From the NCBI GenBank assembly GCA_947471745.1, contig CANJKZ010000008.1, forward strand, positions 3,326,001-3,390,000: a DNA stretch of 64,000 nucleotides, written 5' to 3'. The notes below the pieces were generated by a model. It searched no databases. It was not told the origin of the DNA and saw only the letters and a list, made by a program, of their open reading frames with translations. The position numbers and the translations under genes were made by a program. This document shows positions 54,913 through 64,000 of this stretch, piece after piece (position 1 is the first letter of the stretch; every line of letters starts with the position of its first letter). The DNA comes from Closterium sp. Naga37s-1. Its lineage: Eukaryota; Streptophyta; Zygnematophyceae; Desmidiales; Closteriaceae.

Positions 54913-55263
54913 GGCTGAAAGATTAAAGGTAGAATGCCGTTCGGATCAGCGTGCGTTTGGCGTGCCTGGCAATACCTTATAAGAATCCTCGAACTTTGCT
55001 AGAGATTAACACCGTCCTAACGGAGCAATTGAATGCAGGACGCGGATGAGATAACGTGAAAAGCGACGCGTTCCTAACCTCCTAACTGCCTCTCTGGATG
55101 CGGGTGTCTTTCTCAGAAGCCTCCTAGTTCGTGTGCGTCGATCCTTCGCGTCGCATTGCTCGGGAGAAAGTCATAGTTCAGAAGAAAAACGTTTGTGGTG
55201 TGGTTCCTGACCGAGAATCTAGTGTGTGAAGCAAGATGAAAGTTCAAGTGGAAACTGGCAAGT
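54913..55263. promoter_or_regulatory. PIG-T upstream region with a short orphan ORF start
   Basis: Contains the PIG-T promoter and 5' UTR on minus. On plus an ATG at 55236 opens MKVQVETGKSD, which is cut by the LTR element at 55269. Whether this is a small host ORF or chance cannot be told. Confidence 0.35.
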
Positions 55264-55268
55264 CCGAC

Positions 55269-58200
55269 TCTAAGGATTTACAAATCATTACTAAGGCACT
55301 CGTTAGCGAGGGTCACGCGACGAACCTGTTGGGCCTATTTAGTCGCACCTAACCACCCCCGAGTCGCCTCCTCTCCAATCGCAAACATCACCGAGCCATC
55401 CCTTCCCGACCTCCCCGCCTAGCTAGCTTTTACCCTATTTAGGCCTCGTCACTTCCATTGTATCGTCAGTTCTTTTGAGTTCATTCTCGATATTCGTTAT
55501 TCTGCGCACTCTGCAAGTTCATCCATAACACCTGGTATCAGAGCTACTTTCCTAGCTCACCCCGCTTTTTTGAGTGTAATACCCCTCGGGGGGGGGGGGA
55601 CGAGGAAGGATGTCTTGGGGTCCAGGAGTTGCGTGCTAGCCGGCCAGGAGAACTAGTTAGTTGCTCCTTGCGGCCATATTTTTACGGGCACTCCTTGGCA
55701 CCGCCGGATCCTTGCCTCGAACGGTCGCGATCGACAATGACCTCCCTTCCCCCGGGCAACGGACAGCTGTAGCTGTCGCGACATTAAACGTGAGTTTCTA
55801 TTCCGCTGCGGTTTTAACGATGATTTCGGAACTTTGTGAGGCAGCTGGCGTCAGCGGACCTGCGTCGGCACCTGCACGAAATTTTCGGAAGTCGTCACGA
55901 TGAGTGGCAGTTGACGACGTTGGACCTGAGTCAACAGTTGCGCGACAACTTCGGAGTCGTCCCATGCGGCAAGTGACAACGGTGGCTCGTCGTCATCTTG
56001 CGCGCGTGACTCACGGAGTGTGGCTCGGCAGCTGGCGACAAGGGACGTGCGTCACTGTGGGCGATAATTTCGGAGCTACTGTGGAGAAAAAGTCGGCTTG
56101 GGAACTCGCCAGGCGCAAATGGAGGATTGCGTCCGAAAATATCGGTGGCGAGGAGAGACGACACGAAGACTGCCCGATTTACGCGGGGTCAACTGCCATC
56201 CCGCCCGACCTGAAGTGCAGCGGCTTTTACTGCATGGCGGCGCGTCATCGAATATTTCGGCAGGAGTGCTCGTGGACAGACGGGACTTCAGACTCGCGAC
56301 ACTTACGGGCTGCAACGAAAAGCGGAGTGGCCGTATCGCACTTAGCAGAAGTGGGACGCAGTCGGCGAGGGAAATCGAGGCAGGTACACCTCGGAAACAA
56401 CTCGTGCGACACTGCGTGCCTGGTGTTGTTGCAAGTTGGCCGGCATTATCGAGAGCGGTTTCTCCTGACCAGGGAATTCGTTTTCGGGGACAGCTGCTGA
56501 CAACCCACGATTAAACGGCGTCCAAGGTACCGCCCGACAATTTCGGAGGGGTCGGTACAGGCTGCCGGGACACACGGTCAGAAACGGTCCAACAGCTAAG
56601 CGGGGGTTGAAGAACGTCGTGGGGAGCAGATTAAAAGCTGGTGGAATCGATCTGCGGCCCTACTTCGCCCGAACCTCACCATCCCCACCAAGTTCTAGTT
56701 CTGACTCATGCAGTCAACTTGCTTGGCCGAATAACGGGGGTGAACACCTGCCTACCCTGTGCTGGTTAAAGGCACCTGGATTGGTGCTCGTTCGACAGCT
56801 GTACAGAAAAAAACAAAACAAAAAGTGGAGTTCACGGCACTGTTCTACTCCGACAAAAGCGGGCTGGGTGAACGGCACGCGAAAAAATCGGGGCGCCGCA
56901 AGGACAACATTGGTGCAGTTTACGGATTTCTCCTGACCCGGGCGTCTACCTGAATTGACGGCGCAGCGGCGAAGCTGAGACCGGGGAGCTATGGAATTTT
57001 CGTGGCGTGATAGGCACGGCGGGCTGCAAAACGGTTGGGCGATATTCCTTTTAACTAAGGACCCCGACTCCGATAGTTTTTGCCCCTCCACCGTGGCCGG
57101 GTTCGCGCGGGCAACAACGACGATACCCCATCCGACAAAAGCGGACGCTGGGTGAACGGCGAAGGCGATATTGTCGGGGGGTGAACACGAAAAAATATGA
57201 CGACGGAGGGAAAGTTGTGGGTGATCCAGCAGATCACTTGAGTGAGAGGTTGAGCCCGTGCACCACTCCACCGCGAATTTCGGAGTCTATTCGGTAGACA
57301 CCCGAAAGGGTTTGATATTCTTACATGGAGGCGCGGCGAGGGGTACATTGCCAAGGATACCTGGGATTCGCTAAGTGGTTTCGACGGGTGGAAGATGGGT
57401 GAACATCGGAGTACCGGGGTTAACGGCGGAAACGTCGGGGCTACACGGCGGAGAATAACTTCGGGACTGGTGCCTCAACCACGATTTTCGGGTGATCTTT
57501 CTACAAAAAACAAAGTTGGAGCTGAGGGTGTTTCTTCGCTTCTTGGAGTGCGGTTGAGCCGTTGGGGGACTTCGCCTGAAGGGTCACCTTTTTAAGTTGC
57601 CTGGCAAGAAACACAGCGGCGGGGATACCTAGAACCCACTGGTGTTTAAACGTACGCCGCGGGAAATTCTTCAATAAAAGGGAGCGTGGGAGCAGCCGAA
57701 GTTTCAGGGATTTACCTGCCGGCGACGAGAGATGAGGTGAAACATCTGCAAAGCGCCAGTGGGAGTTCGCGTGTTACTTTGTTAAAACATCATCGGCGGG
57801 AGCAGTTTCGACGACGGGGTCAACGGCGTTGATGCCACTAGGATCCGTGAAAGTCGGTCTCGGAATACCCAGGTTTAGTCCCCGGTTCCAGATTATGCCA
57901 CCAGATGGGTTCTGAACTGACGGAAACAGCTGGTGACCGAGTGGGCGGCTATAGTAAGACCGAAGATTTCGGAGGAGAACTGCAACTGCAACTGCGGATT
58001 TTACGGGGTTGTTTTCGAGCGACAATTTCGGAGTTTGACGACGGACTTACCGGTTTTATGGCGAGGAGCGCCGACATTTTCGCGACAACACTTCGGCGTT
58101 TGGTTAAACGCGTGCGACAACGACGCAGGGCAACACCGCTGGAACTACACGGAGTTTCAAGGGGTACGAACTGAAGAAGGCGGCAGCAACAGTGAAGGGG

Positions 58201-59342
58201 GGGAGAGACAGCTGTAAAAAAAATCATCCCTGCCCACGAACCATCGGCGCTTTACGACAAAACTCTCGGAGATTCCATTCCAATTCTACCACTGACAACT
58301 CGCCTTCGACCCGCCCACGACAACTGCATTAATTCTCAACCACGTCAGGTGCTGCCAGCTGCAACTGCTGAAGATATCGGCTGATTCTGGCGACGTGAAG
58401 ACAAAAAGGTTCAGTTCGAGTATTCGATAAATTGAGTTTCGGTTTCCGGGCTACATATTCTGGTTCACCCTCGAAGAAATTTTGGGCACGTAATACCTGG
58501 TTTCTTCATCAACTTTTCCACACCGACGCATTTTCGTCCGAACATCACCACTCAACGCTTTTCTTCGTGAGACTTAACACCTGGATTTTTGTTGGTTTTC
58601 ATCTCGGCGCAGCAGTGAAACATTTTCTGGTGTGCTTTCTTGGAGGGGGGGAGAAAGTGCTTTGCACTGTTCTTTCCTTGGCGTATTTCTCGGTCCTTTC
58701 TAACTTTGTCAGGTTGCGTCAGCACGACGGACGATCGCGATCACACCGACACGATCTACGGTCCATGCTCACTCGCGTTTGAATTCGCGTCAGCAGGTTC
58801 CCTCTCTTTTCGCGTCAGTCTTCGACCGTCAGATCTACATCTGCTCGATCAACGGCCCACATTCCAACTTCTACTTCATTTTGGGCCAGTTCATCTTCGA
58901 CCGTCAGATCGAAATCGGACTTCATCAACGGCCTACATTCCAACCTTTTCAAAAATATTGTCAAAGGCATTTCAGCCGTCGGATTCAGCTGAAGAGGAGA
59001 TCTACGGCATCCTCGCTAGTGTGGGGTCTGTTTTCAGTACAGAGCTACCTTATTTAAAAGGTGGGAGAGTGTAAGGATTTACAAATCCTTACTGAGGCAC
59101 TCGTTAGCGAGGCCATCCCGAGGGTCACGCGACGAACCTGTTGGGCCTATTTCGTCGCACCGAACCACCCCCGAGTCGCCTCCTCTCCAATCGCAAACAT
59201 CACCGAGCCATCCCTTCCCGACCTCCCCGCCTAGCTAGCTTTTTCCCTATTTATGCCTCGTCACTTCCATTGTATCGTCAGTTCTTTTGAGTTCATTCTC
59301 GATATTCGTTATTCTGCGCACTCTGCAAGTTCATTCATAACA
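55269..59342 (+). mobile_element. non-coding LTR retrotransposon (LARD-like, Copia-type primer site)
   Basis: LTRs 55269-55530 (262 bp) and 59070-59342 (273 bp) differ by one short indel and a few bases. Target duplication CCGAC at 55264-55268 and 59343-59347. The primer site TGGTATCAGAGC follows the 5' LTR at 55533, and a purine tract (AAAAGGTGGGAGAG) precedes the 3' LTR. The 3.5-kb interior has no gag, protease, integrase or RT signature, so it must rely on proteins of another element. The close LTRs indicate a young insertion. The element looks structurally whole. Confidence 0.93.
55531..59069. other. interior of the LTR element
   Basis: The longest open frames (under 200 codons) have no recognisable domain and no conserved codon pattern. 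The motif (A)ATTTCGGAG or close variants recurs about a dozen times at irregular intervals (for example near 56063, 56535, 57277, 57963, 58023). Function unknown. Confidence 0.6.
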
Positions 59343-59347
59343 CCGAC

Positions 59348-59496
59348 AATCCCAAGGGCGATCGAACTGGACGTGAGGCAAAAGCTTGATCGATGTCAGA
59401 AACCAGGTATTCAATGAAAATGCGGATAAAAAAGTGATGAAATCGCAGGCTTAAAATGAAACTACATGACATGCATTCTTTGTATACATTTAGCTC
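59348..59496. other. 3' flank of the RecQ gene
   Basis: Short region between the LTR-element target duplication and the RecQ stop codon; presumably 3' UTR. Nothing else seen. Confidence 0.4.
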
Positions 59497-62400
59497 TCAG
59501 CTCCATCGTTTTCGAAAAACATACTCTGAAAACAACGAATCTGATCCTGCCTTATCATCAATCTCAATCGTCGCCCCATTCACTGCAACTCCATTTCCAA
59601 CAACACCCTTGGCCCTCCCGCCTCCACTTCCCCCATCACCATCCCCAAACACCTCTCGTCCGCTTCGCCATTCCTCCCCAACACCACCAACGTCCTCTAC
59701 ATGAACCACCTCGATACAATCACCTCCGCTTTCATCACTCGCTCGAGCCCTCTTGGCACTTCGTCCCAACAAACCAACTTTAACATGCCCTCCTGCATAC
59801 CCCCCGTCGACAGCACCAACGCCAGCAGCCATTTTCCCCTCGCCATCTAGACCAGGGGGCACTGGATTGCCAGAATCTTCACTCCAAAGGCTCCTTTTCA
59901 GTGTAGCCGAGTCGGAGGAGAGAAACTGTGGCTTTCGCGACTCCTTCGGCGCGGAGGAATTCATATTAGCAGGAGGCGGGAAAGCAGCAGCAGCAGAGTT
60001 GGCAGGTGCATCGCGGGTGTCACTCAGTTGGTCAGGAGATACACCAGGAGGTTTGCTGTTACGGTCGTTGCTGGTGTCTCCGGTGTCCCCCTTATTGTGT
60101 TCTACAATAAGCCTCTCTATAGTCTCCAGCACACGCGCGCCATACCTGTTGACCTTCACTCTGCGAGGGTAGATGGGAAAAGGGTCAGCACAGAAACGAT
60201 GGTGAATGGGAATGGACAAGCATGAGTGAGGGAGGGACATGGTTGCGGGAGAGAAACGATGCCAGCACTGATGGGTCAGTCAAGTTGGCAAGGAGATGGC
60301 ATTGTTGCCAACAAAGTCACTCAAGGACTTGCTCTCCATATCCCTGTAAACATACAGGCAACAACATGTGAACAACATCTTGGTTCTACATACAGGCCTC
60401 CGGGCTTCCAATCTGCTCTGTGTGTACAGCCAGCACTGCAGCACATGCCACTCCCAGAATCTCCTTTTGGTGCCTCTGAAATATCTAAGCATAGAAGCTT
60501 TCATTCCGCCCTCACCATTCATGATTCTGCGGCCCTCACTTGATTAATTCCGCTCATTAGGAGTTTTGAAGACCCGCCTGGCAATGCAGGGAACAGTGCC
60601 ACCACTTGCCGCCCACCCAGCTCCCAGGCACCCACCTGCCAATGCCAGGAATCTCCTGCAACGCGTCGAGAGTGCGGGGCAGGCGCTGACTGATGAGCAC
60701 CAGCTGTGCGTTGCTGCGATGCGGCGCACGGGGGGAGCGGTTTCAAGAGAGGGGAGCGGGGAAGAAGGGGAGAATGGAGGGAAAGAGCAGGTGAGAGTGC
60801 GGGCAGGCGCTGACTGATGAGCACCAGCTGTGCGTTGCTGGGATGGGGCGCATGGGGGACGGGGTTCAAGAGAGGGGAGAGGGGAGTGAGGGGAGAATAG
60901 AGGGAATAGCAGGTGAGAGTGCGGGGCAGGCGTTGGCTGATGAGCACCAGCTGCGCGTTGCTGGGAAGAGAAGGGCAAGGGAAGTGGGACAGGGCGGGAA
61001 GGGATGGGTGAGGGGAAGAAGGGGGAATGAAGGGGAGATTGGAGAGGAAGGGGCAGAGGAGAATGCGGGGCAGGCGCTAACTGGTGAGCACAAGCTGCGT
61101 GTTGCTGGGAAGAGAAGGGCGGAGGGGGAGAGGGAGAGAGCTTAGCATGTCTACAAGCTGGCTTGCACAACTGAGCGAGAAACGCAAGGGAGGTGGCTGT
61201 GGTCAGACTGATAGTGAGCTTCGAAGACGGTATACTACCGCCGCGCTGCTGCTGCGCTGTGCGCTCAGTGCTCAAGTGAAAACGGAAGACAAACCAGCTG
61301 TGAACCCACCAGATGCATGCAGCAAGCAAGCAGTCAGGCTCTCTCACCCGAAGATGTGGTACGGCGCGAGGTTTTTTCCCGATTCCTGCACCAGCGTCTG
61401 CCTTAATGCATGCAGTGCCTTGTACACCGCCCCTGACAGCACCTGCCACATGGAGGAAAGGATATGGCCAGAGGGCAGGGGACAGGGGGCAGGGGGCAGG
61501 GAGAGGGTGAGGACCCCACAGCCAGGGACGAGAGTCTGTCTCGACGTGTGCAGTGCCTTGAATGTTGACTGACTGCCCCAACAGCACCTGAGATTAGGAG
61601 AGGCGAGAGAAGACATGCGAACAAAAAGAGAGAGGAAAGGGGGTGAAAAGGTGATATTCTTTTTCACCCTCAGCACATGAAGCAACTGTGGTTCAGTGCA
61701 AATTGCGATTCCATGGAGTTTGCAAGAGAAAACCCCACGGTGTGAATAACTAAGCCAAACATGATTCAGAATCAAAGAGTGAAGGCGCGACATGGGAAAA
61801 ACAAAACTTAGTGTGCCATTTCCACCCATCACCCTATCCACATGGTCAAGCAGTGTGAACCGTAAAAGTCACAGCAGGTCACCAGTCACATCTCAGCTCG
61901 GCTCAACTCAGCTCATGTCAGCTCACCACGGCGGCCGCCTGTTTCGGCGGCGAGAAGGGCGCAGCAGAGTCAACAGCAGCAGCCGCCGCAGCAGCCATCT
62001 GCTGAAACCCCTTCCCTGCTCCCGCTGCTCCCCCTGCTCCCTCTGCTCCTTGTGTTCCTTCCCTTCGATCCACTCCCCCACCAACCGCAGAAGAGAACCC
62101 CTTGTTACCGGCACCATCAGACCATCTCACATCACCACCACCATCATCACCATTATCAATCTCATCTGCCCATGCATCTGCCTCCACGCCACCTCCCCCT
62201 CCCATGCTGCCAGCATCAGCCCCATTGGCAGCAGCACCAGTAGCGCCTTTCCTGCTGCTGCGAGTACTGGTTCTGGTTTGCCTTCTGCCCCTGCTGCCTG
62301 CGGCTTTGCCCGCGCCGGTGGCAGCAACAGGTGATGTGGTTCTGCCTGCACCAATTGACGCCTGTGCGGAGTCAGGTCGCTTCTGAATGGGGAAGCTGTG

Positions 62401-63708
62401 GTGGGAGAGGGCATGGGTAAGTGAATAAGCTCTTGAAATGTTGAAGCACTGAGATGCAGAGAGTTGTTTGTTCAAAACTGCAAGTGAGTGCGTGTGTGGG
62501 GGTGGAAACTGGCTGGCCGTTTGTGCACAACGGTTAAAGGGGTGCGCACAGCACAGCACCGTTCAGTGTGGCAAGATGTGAGAAGAGAATGGAAATCAAC
62601 GATAAATGAGGCACAGAAGCATTGAACGGGACATTTCCTTTCCTAGAAATATAACCAGACAAACGAGCAAAAGGTAATAGAAGAAAGATGGGACGAGTTG
62701 AGACGAGAAGCCAAGAGCAACGGGATGGGGGAGGGCGGGCAGGGGAGGGGAGTGAGCGGAGCAGGGATGCATAGACTCGGGGACTAGGGACCTGGGGGAG
62801 CACAGGCGCATGCCTGAGTGTGAGTGAGGTACCACTTGAGTCTACTCAAGAGACTAGTTCACTCAGCAGGGAGGGAGTGGGCATGGGCACGCACCTGAGA
62901 GTGAGGTGGAGCTTCCCTGAGAGCAGCGCCTCTGCCTTGCTGTCGTTCACCTGCAGACAGCAGCAGCGGGGACGGGAATGAATGAGAATGGCAATGGCAA
63001 CCACATGCTTTATGTCCCCCGCGCTCCATGTCCATGTCTCCCTTGGCCTTGGCCAACCACACGTGCCATGTCATGTGCAGGCAATTCATCCTCCCAACCC
63101 AACAGAGCCTGCACATGGGTTGGGAGGGAGGATGAATTGCCTGCACATGCTTGGCTGGTAGTGCAGGACTGACCCTCACTCACGCGGAGCAGATTTTTGA
63201 GGCGCCTCATGCTTGGCCCCTGACAAAAATCAATTCATTACAGCCCAACAGAGCCACGCACATGCTTGGCTGGCAGTGCAGAGCCACGCACATGCTTGGC
63301 TGGCAGTGCAGAGCCACGCACATGCTTGGCTGGCAGTGCAGAGCCACGCACATGCTTGGCTGGCAGTGCAGAGCCACGCACATGCTTGGCTGGCAGTGCA
63401 GAGCCACGCACATGCTTGGCTGGCAGTGCAGAGCCACGCACATGCTTGGCTGGCAGTGCAGAGCCACGCACATGCTTGGCTGGCAGTGCAGGACAGACAC
63501 TCACCCGGAGCAGCGAGGAGATGGAACCATACGCCTCGCTCTTGTTGATGTCTTCCCTCACCACCTCCACACACACCATGTGCCGCACCACGCGCTCCAT
63601 GTCCCGCCTACTCCACCCCCCTGCTGCCCCGCCCTCCTCATCCCCACCGCCCGCCTTGTTCTCCTCCGCCATTCGCTGCGCCAAAGCTGCGTGCCCGTTG
63701 CGCTTCAC
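59497..63708 (-). CDS. RecQ helicase C-terminal exons (RQC-HRDC, RECQ4/BLM-like)
   Basis: Exons seen, in gene order: 63708-63505, 62950-62895, 62395-61927, 61442-61348, 60713-60636 and 60160-59497 (stop); all have GT-AG borders. The first encodes VKRNGHAALAQRMAEENKAG, then MVCVEVVREDINKSEAYGSI-SSLLRV, the end of an RQC winged-helix region. Exon 2 gives NDSKAEALLSGKLHLTL. Exon 3 is a Gly/Ala-rich linker with FPIQKRPDS. Exon 4 starts the HRDC domain (LSGAVYKALHALRQTL, NLAPYHIFG). Exon 5 gives LVLISQRLPRTLDALQEIPG, and exon 6 KVNRYGARVLETIERLI plus a tail with RSAKRARAS. The helicase core lies beyond 64000. RecQ4/BLM proteins unwind recombination intermediates with topoisomerase III and RMI1 in the nucleus. 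Confidence 0.88.
60796..61102 (-). repeat. three partial copies of RecQ HRDC exon head
   Basis: Copies at about 60838-60796, 60962-60919 and 61102-61056 repeat the acceptor and first 45 bases of exon 60713-60636 (CAACGCACAGCTGGTGCTCA, read NAQLVLISQRLP). Each is followed by GCACTCTC and CT-rich intron. In gene order all lie upstream of the full exon. Confidence 0.94.
61510..61590 (-). repeat. decayed copy of RecQ exon 61442 head
   Basis: CAGGTGCTGTTGGGGCAG... AAGGCACTGCACACG on the minus strand mirrors CAGGTGCTGTCAGGGGCGG... AAGGCACTGCATGCA of the real exon. It keeps an acceptor and about 60 similar bases, and lies upstream of the exon in gene order. Confidence 0.88.
63074..63147. repeat. 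26-bp inverted repeat (hairpin) in RecQ intron
   Basis: Left arm TGTGCAGGCAATTCATCCTC and right arm (reading back) match over about 26 bp with a small bulge around a 14-bp loop. Confidence 0.85.
63251..63490. repeat. eight identical 30-bp repeats in RecQ intron
   Basis: The unit starts GAGCCACGCACATGCTTGG and ends CTGGCAGTGCA. Eight copies show no differences. A related single unit lies at 63145-63170. The array ends 15 bp before the donor of the RQC exon. Confidence 0.97.
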
Positions 63709-63798
63709 CTGGCGTGGTGGGAGGGGAAAGAAGGTTATGTTACAGGCTGCGTCCCCACCGCCCTCCCCTTCCCCCCCGGCCCGCCTTGTTCTCCTCCG

Positions 63799-63953
63799 CC
63801 ATTTGCTGCGCCAGAGCTGTGTGCCCGTTGCGCTTCACCTGGTGTAGGGGGGAAAGGAGGAGATGGGAGGGGAGGGAGGGGTGGGGTCACTTAAGGGGCC
63901 TTGAAGCCATTCGCTGCGCCAGAGCTGCGTGCCCGTTGCGCTTCACCCGTGCG
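63799..63953 (-). repeat. two partial copies of RecQ RQC exon head
   Basis: At about 63838-63799 and 63946-63905 the first 40 bases of exon 63708 recur (GTGAAGCGCAACGGGCACG, read VKRNGHAALAQRMA). The nearer copy keeps the acceptor AG. In gene order they precede the full exon. Any exon further upstream lies outside the window. Confidence 0.93.
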
Positions 63954-64000
63954 GTGGGAGGGGAAAAGAGGGGATGTTCTAGGCTGGGAAAGGTAGCGTC

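Noticed and set aside
55904-56500. 198-residue frame inside the LTR element
   Set aside because: No domain, irregular composition, and its copies of the ATTTCGG motif explain part of the pattern; probably chance.
63251-63490. CRISPR-like array (30-bp perfect repeats)
   Set aside because: Units are contiguous with no spacers, and the context is a eukaryotic intron; it is a minisatellite.

Overview
The window is eukaryotic nuclear DNA. Host genes are split by GT-AG introns and the repertoire is plant-like: a plant-type HAD phosphatase-like protein, a Root_cap-domain protein, an FUT8-like glycosyltransferase, a BLM/RECQ4-type RecQ helicase, RBM25, ARPC3 and PIG-T. An AP2-like domain sits inside a mobile element. 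This points to a streptophyte, most likely a charophyte (possibly zygnematophyte) alga; the organism is an inference from family recall, not a database match. Introns are full of low-complexity and minisatellite DNA. LAYOUT: 341-2961 (-) HAD-like gene running off the left edge; 3930-5503 a 5'-truncated LINE with a clean target duplication; 5906-13272 (+) RBM25; 14161-17757 (+) a non-LTR retrotransposon with a restriction-like endonuclease whose 3' end abuts a tRNA-Gly-like sequence; 18425-21057 (+) ARPC3; 21606-36500 (-) a Root_cap-family gene split by a roughly 13.6-kb multi-gene DNA transposon (about 22449-36113); 36501-42437 (+) a nearly full-length LINE; 43882-49083 (-) FUT8-like gene; 49377-54912 (-) PIG-T; 55269-59342 a non-coding LTR element with intact ends; 59497 to beyond 64000 (-) the C-terminal exons of a RecQ helicase. 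For RBM25 (1078 aa), ARPC3 (175 aa), the FUT8-like protein (729 aa) and PIG-T (999 aa) the deduced exon lengths sum to whole open reading frames. MAIN OBSERVATIONS: (1) Nearly every host gene carries serial partial copies of its own exon edges inside introns: either iterated exon heads with their acceptor, or minisatellites that iterate the splice donor. In PIG-T one copy is fused in frame into the exon. (2) The large DNA transposon combines a Plavaka/KDZ-like transposase, a truncated paralogue of its N-terminal zinc-finger region, and a divergent gene with a complete Ulp1-type cysteine protease that may be spliced to an AP2-like domain. (3) Two short TRIM elements carry initiator-tRNA-Met-like sequence inside their LTRs, with extended primer sites covering a whole T-arm, which recalls the 5S-carrying Cassandra TRIMs. 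Host genes do not form an operon and show no shared pathway; Arp2/3, splicing, GPI anchoring, N-glycan modification and DNA repair simply lie next to one another.
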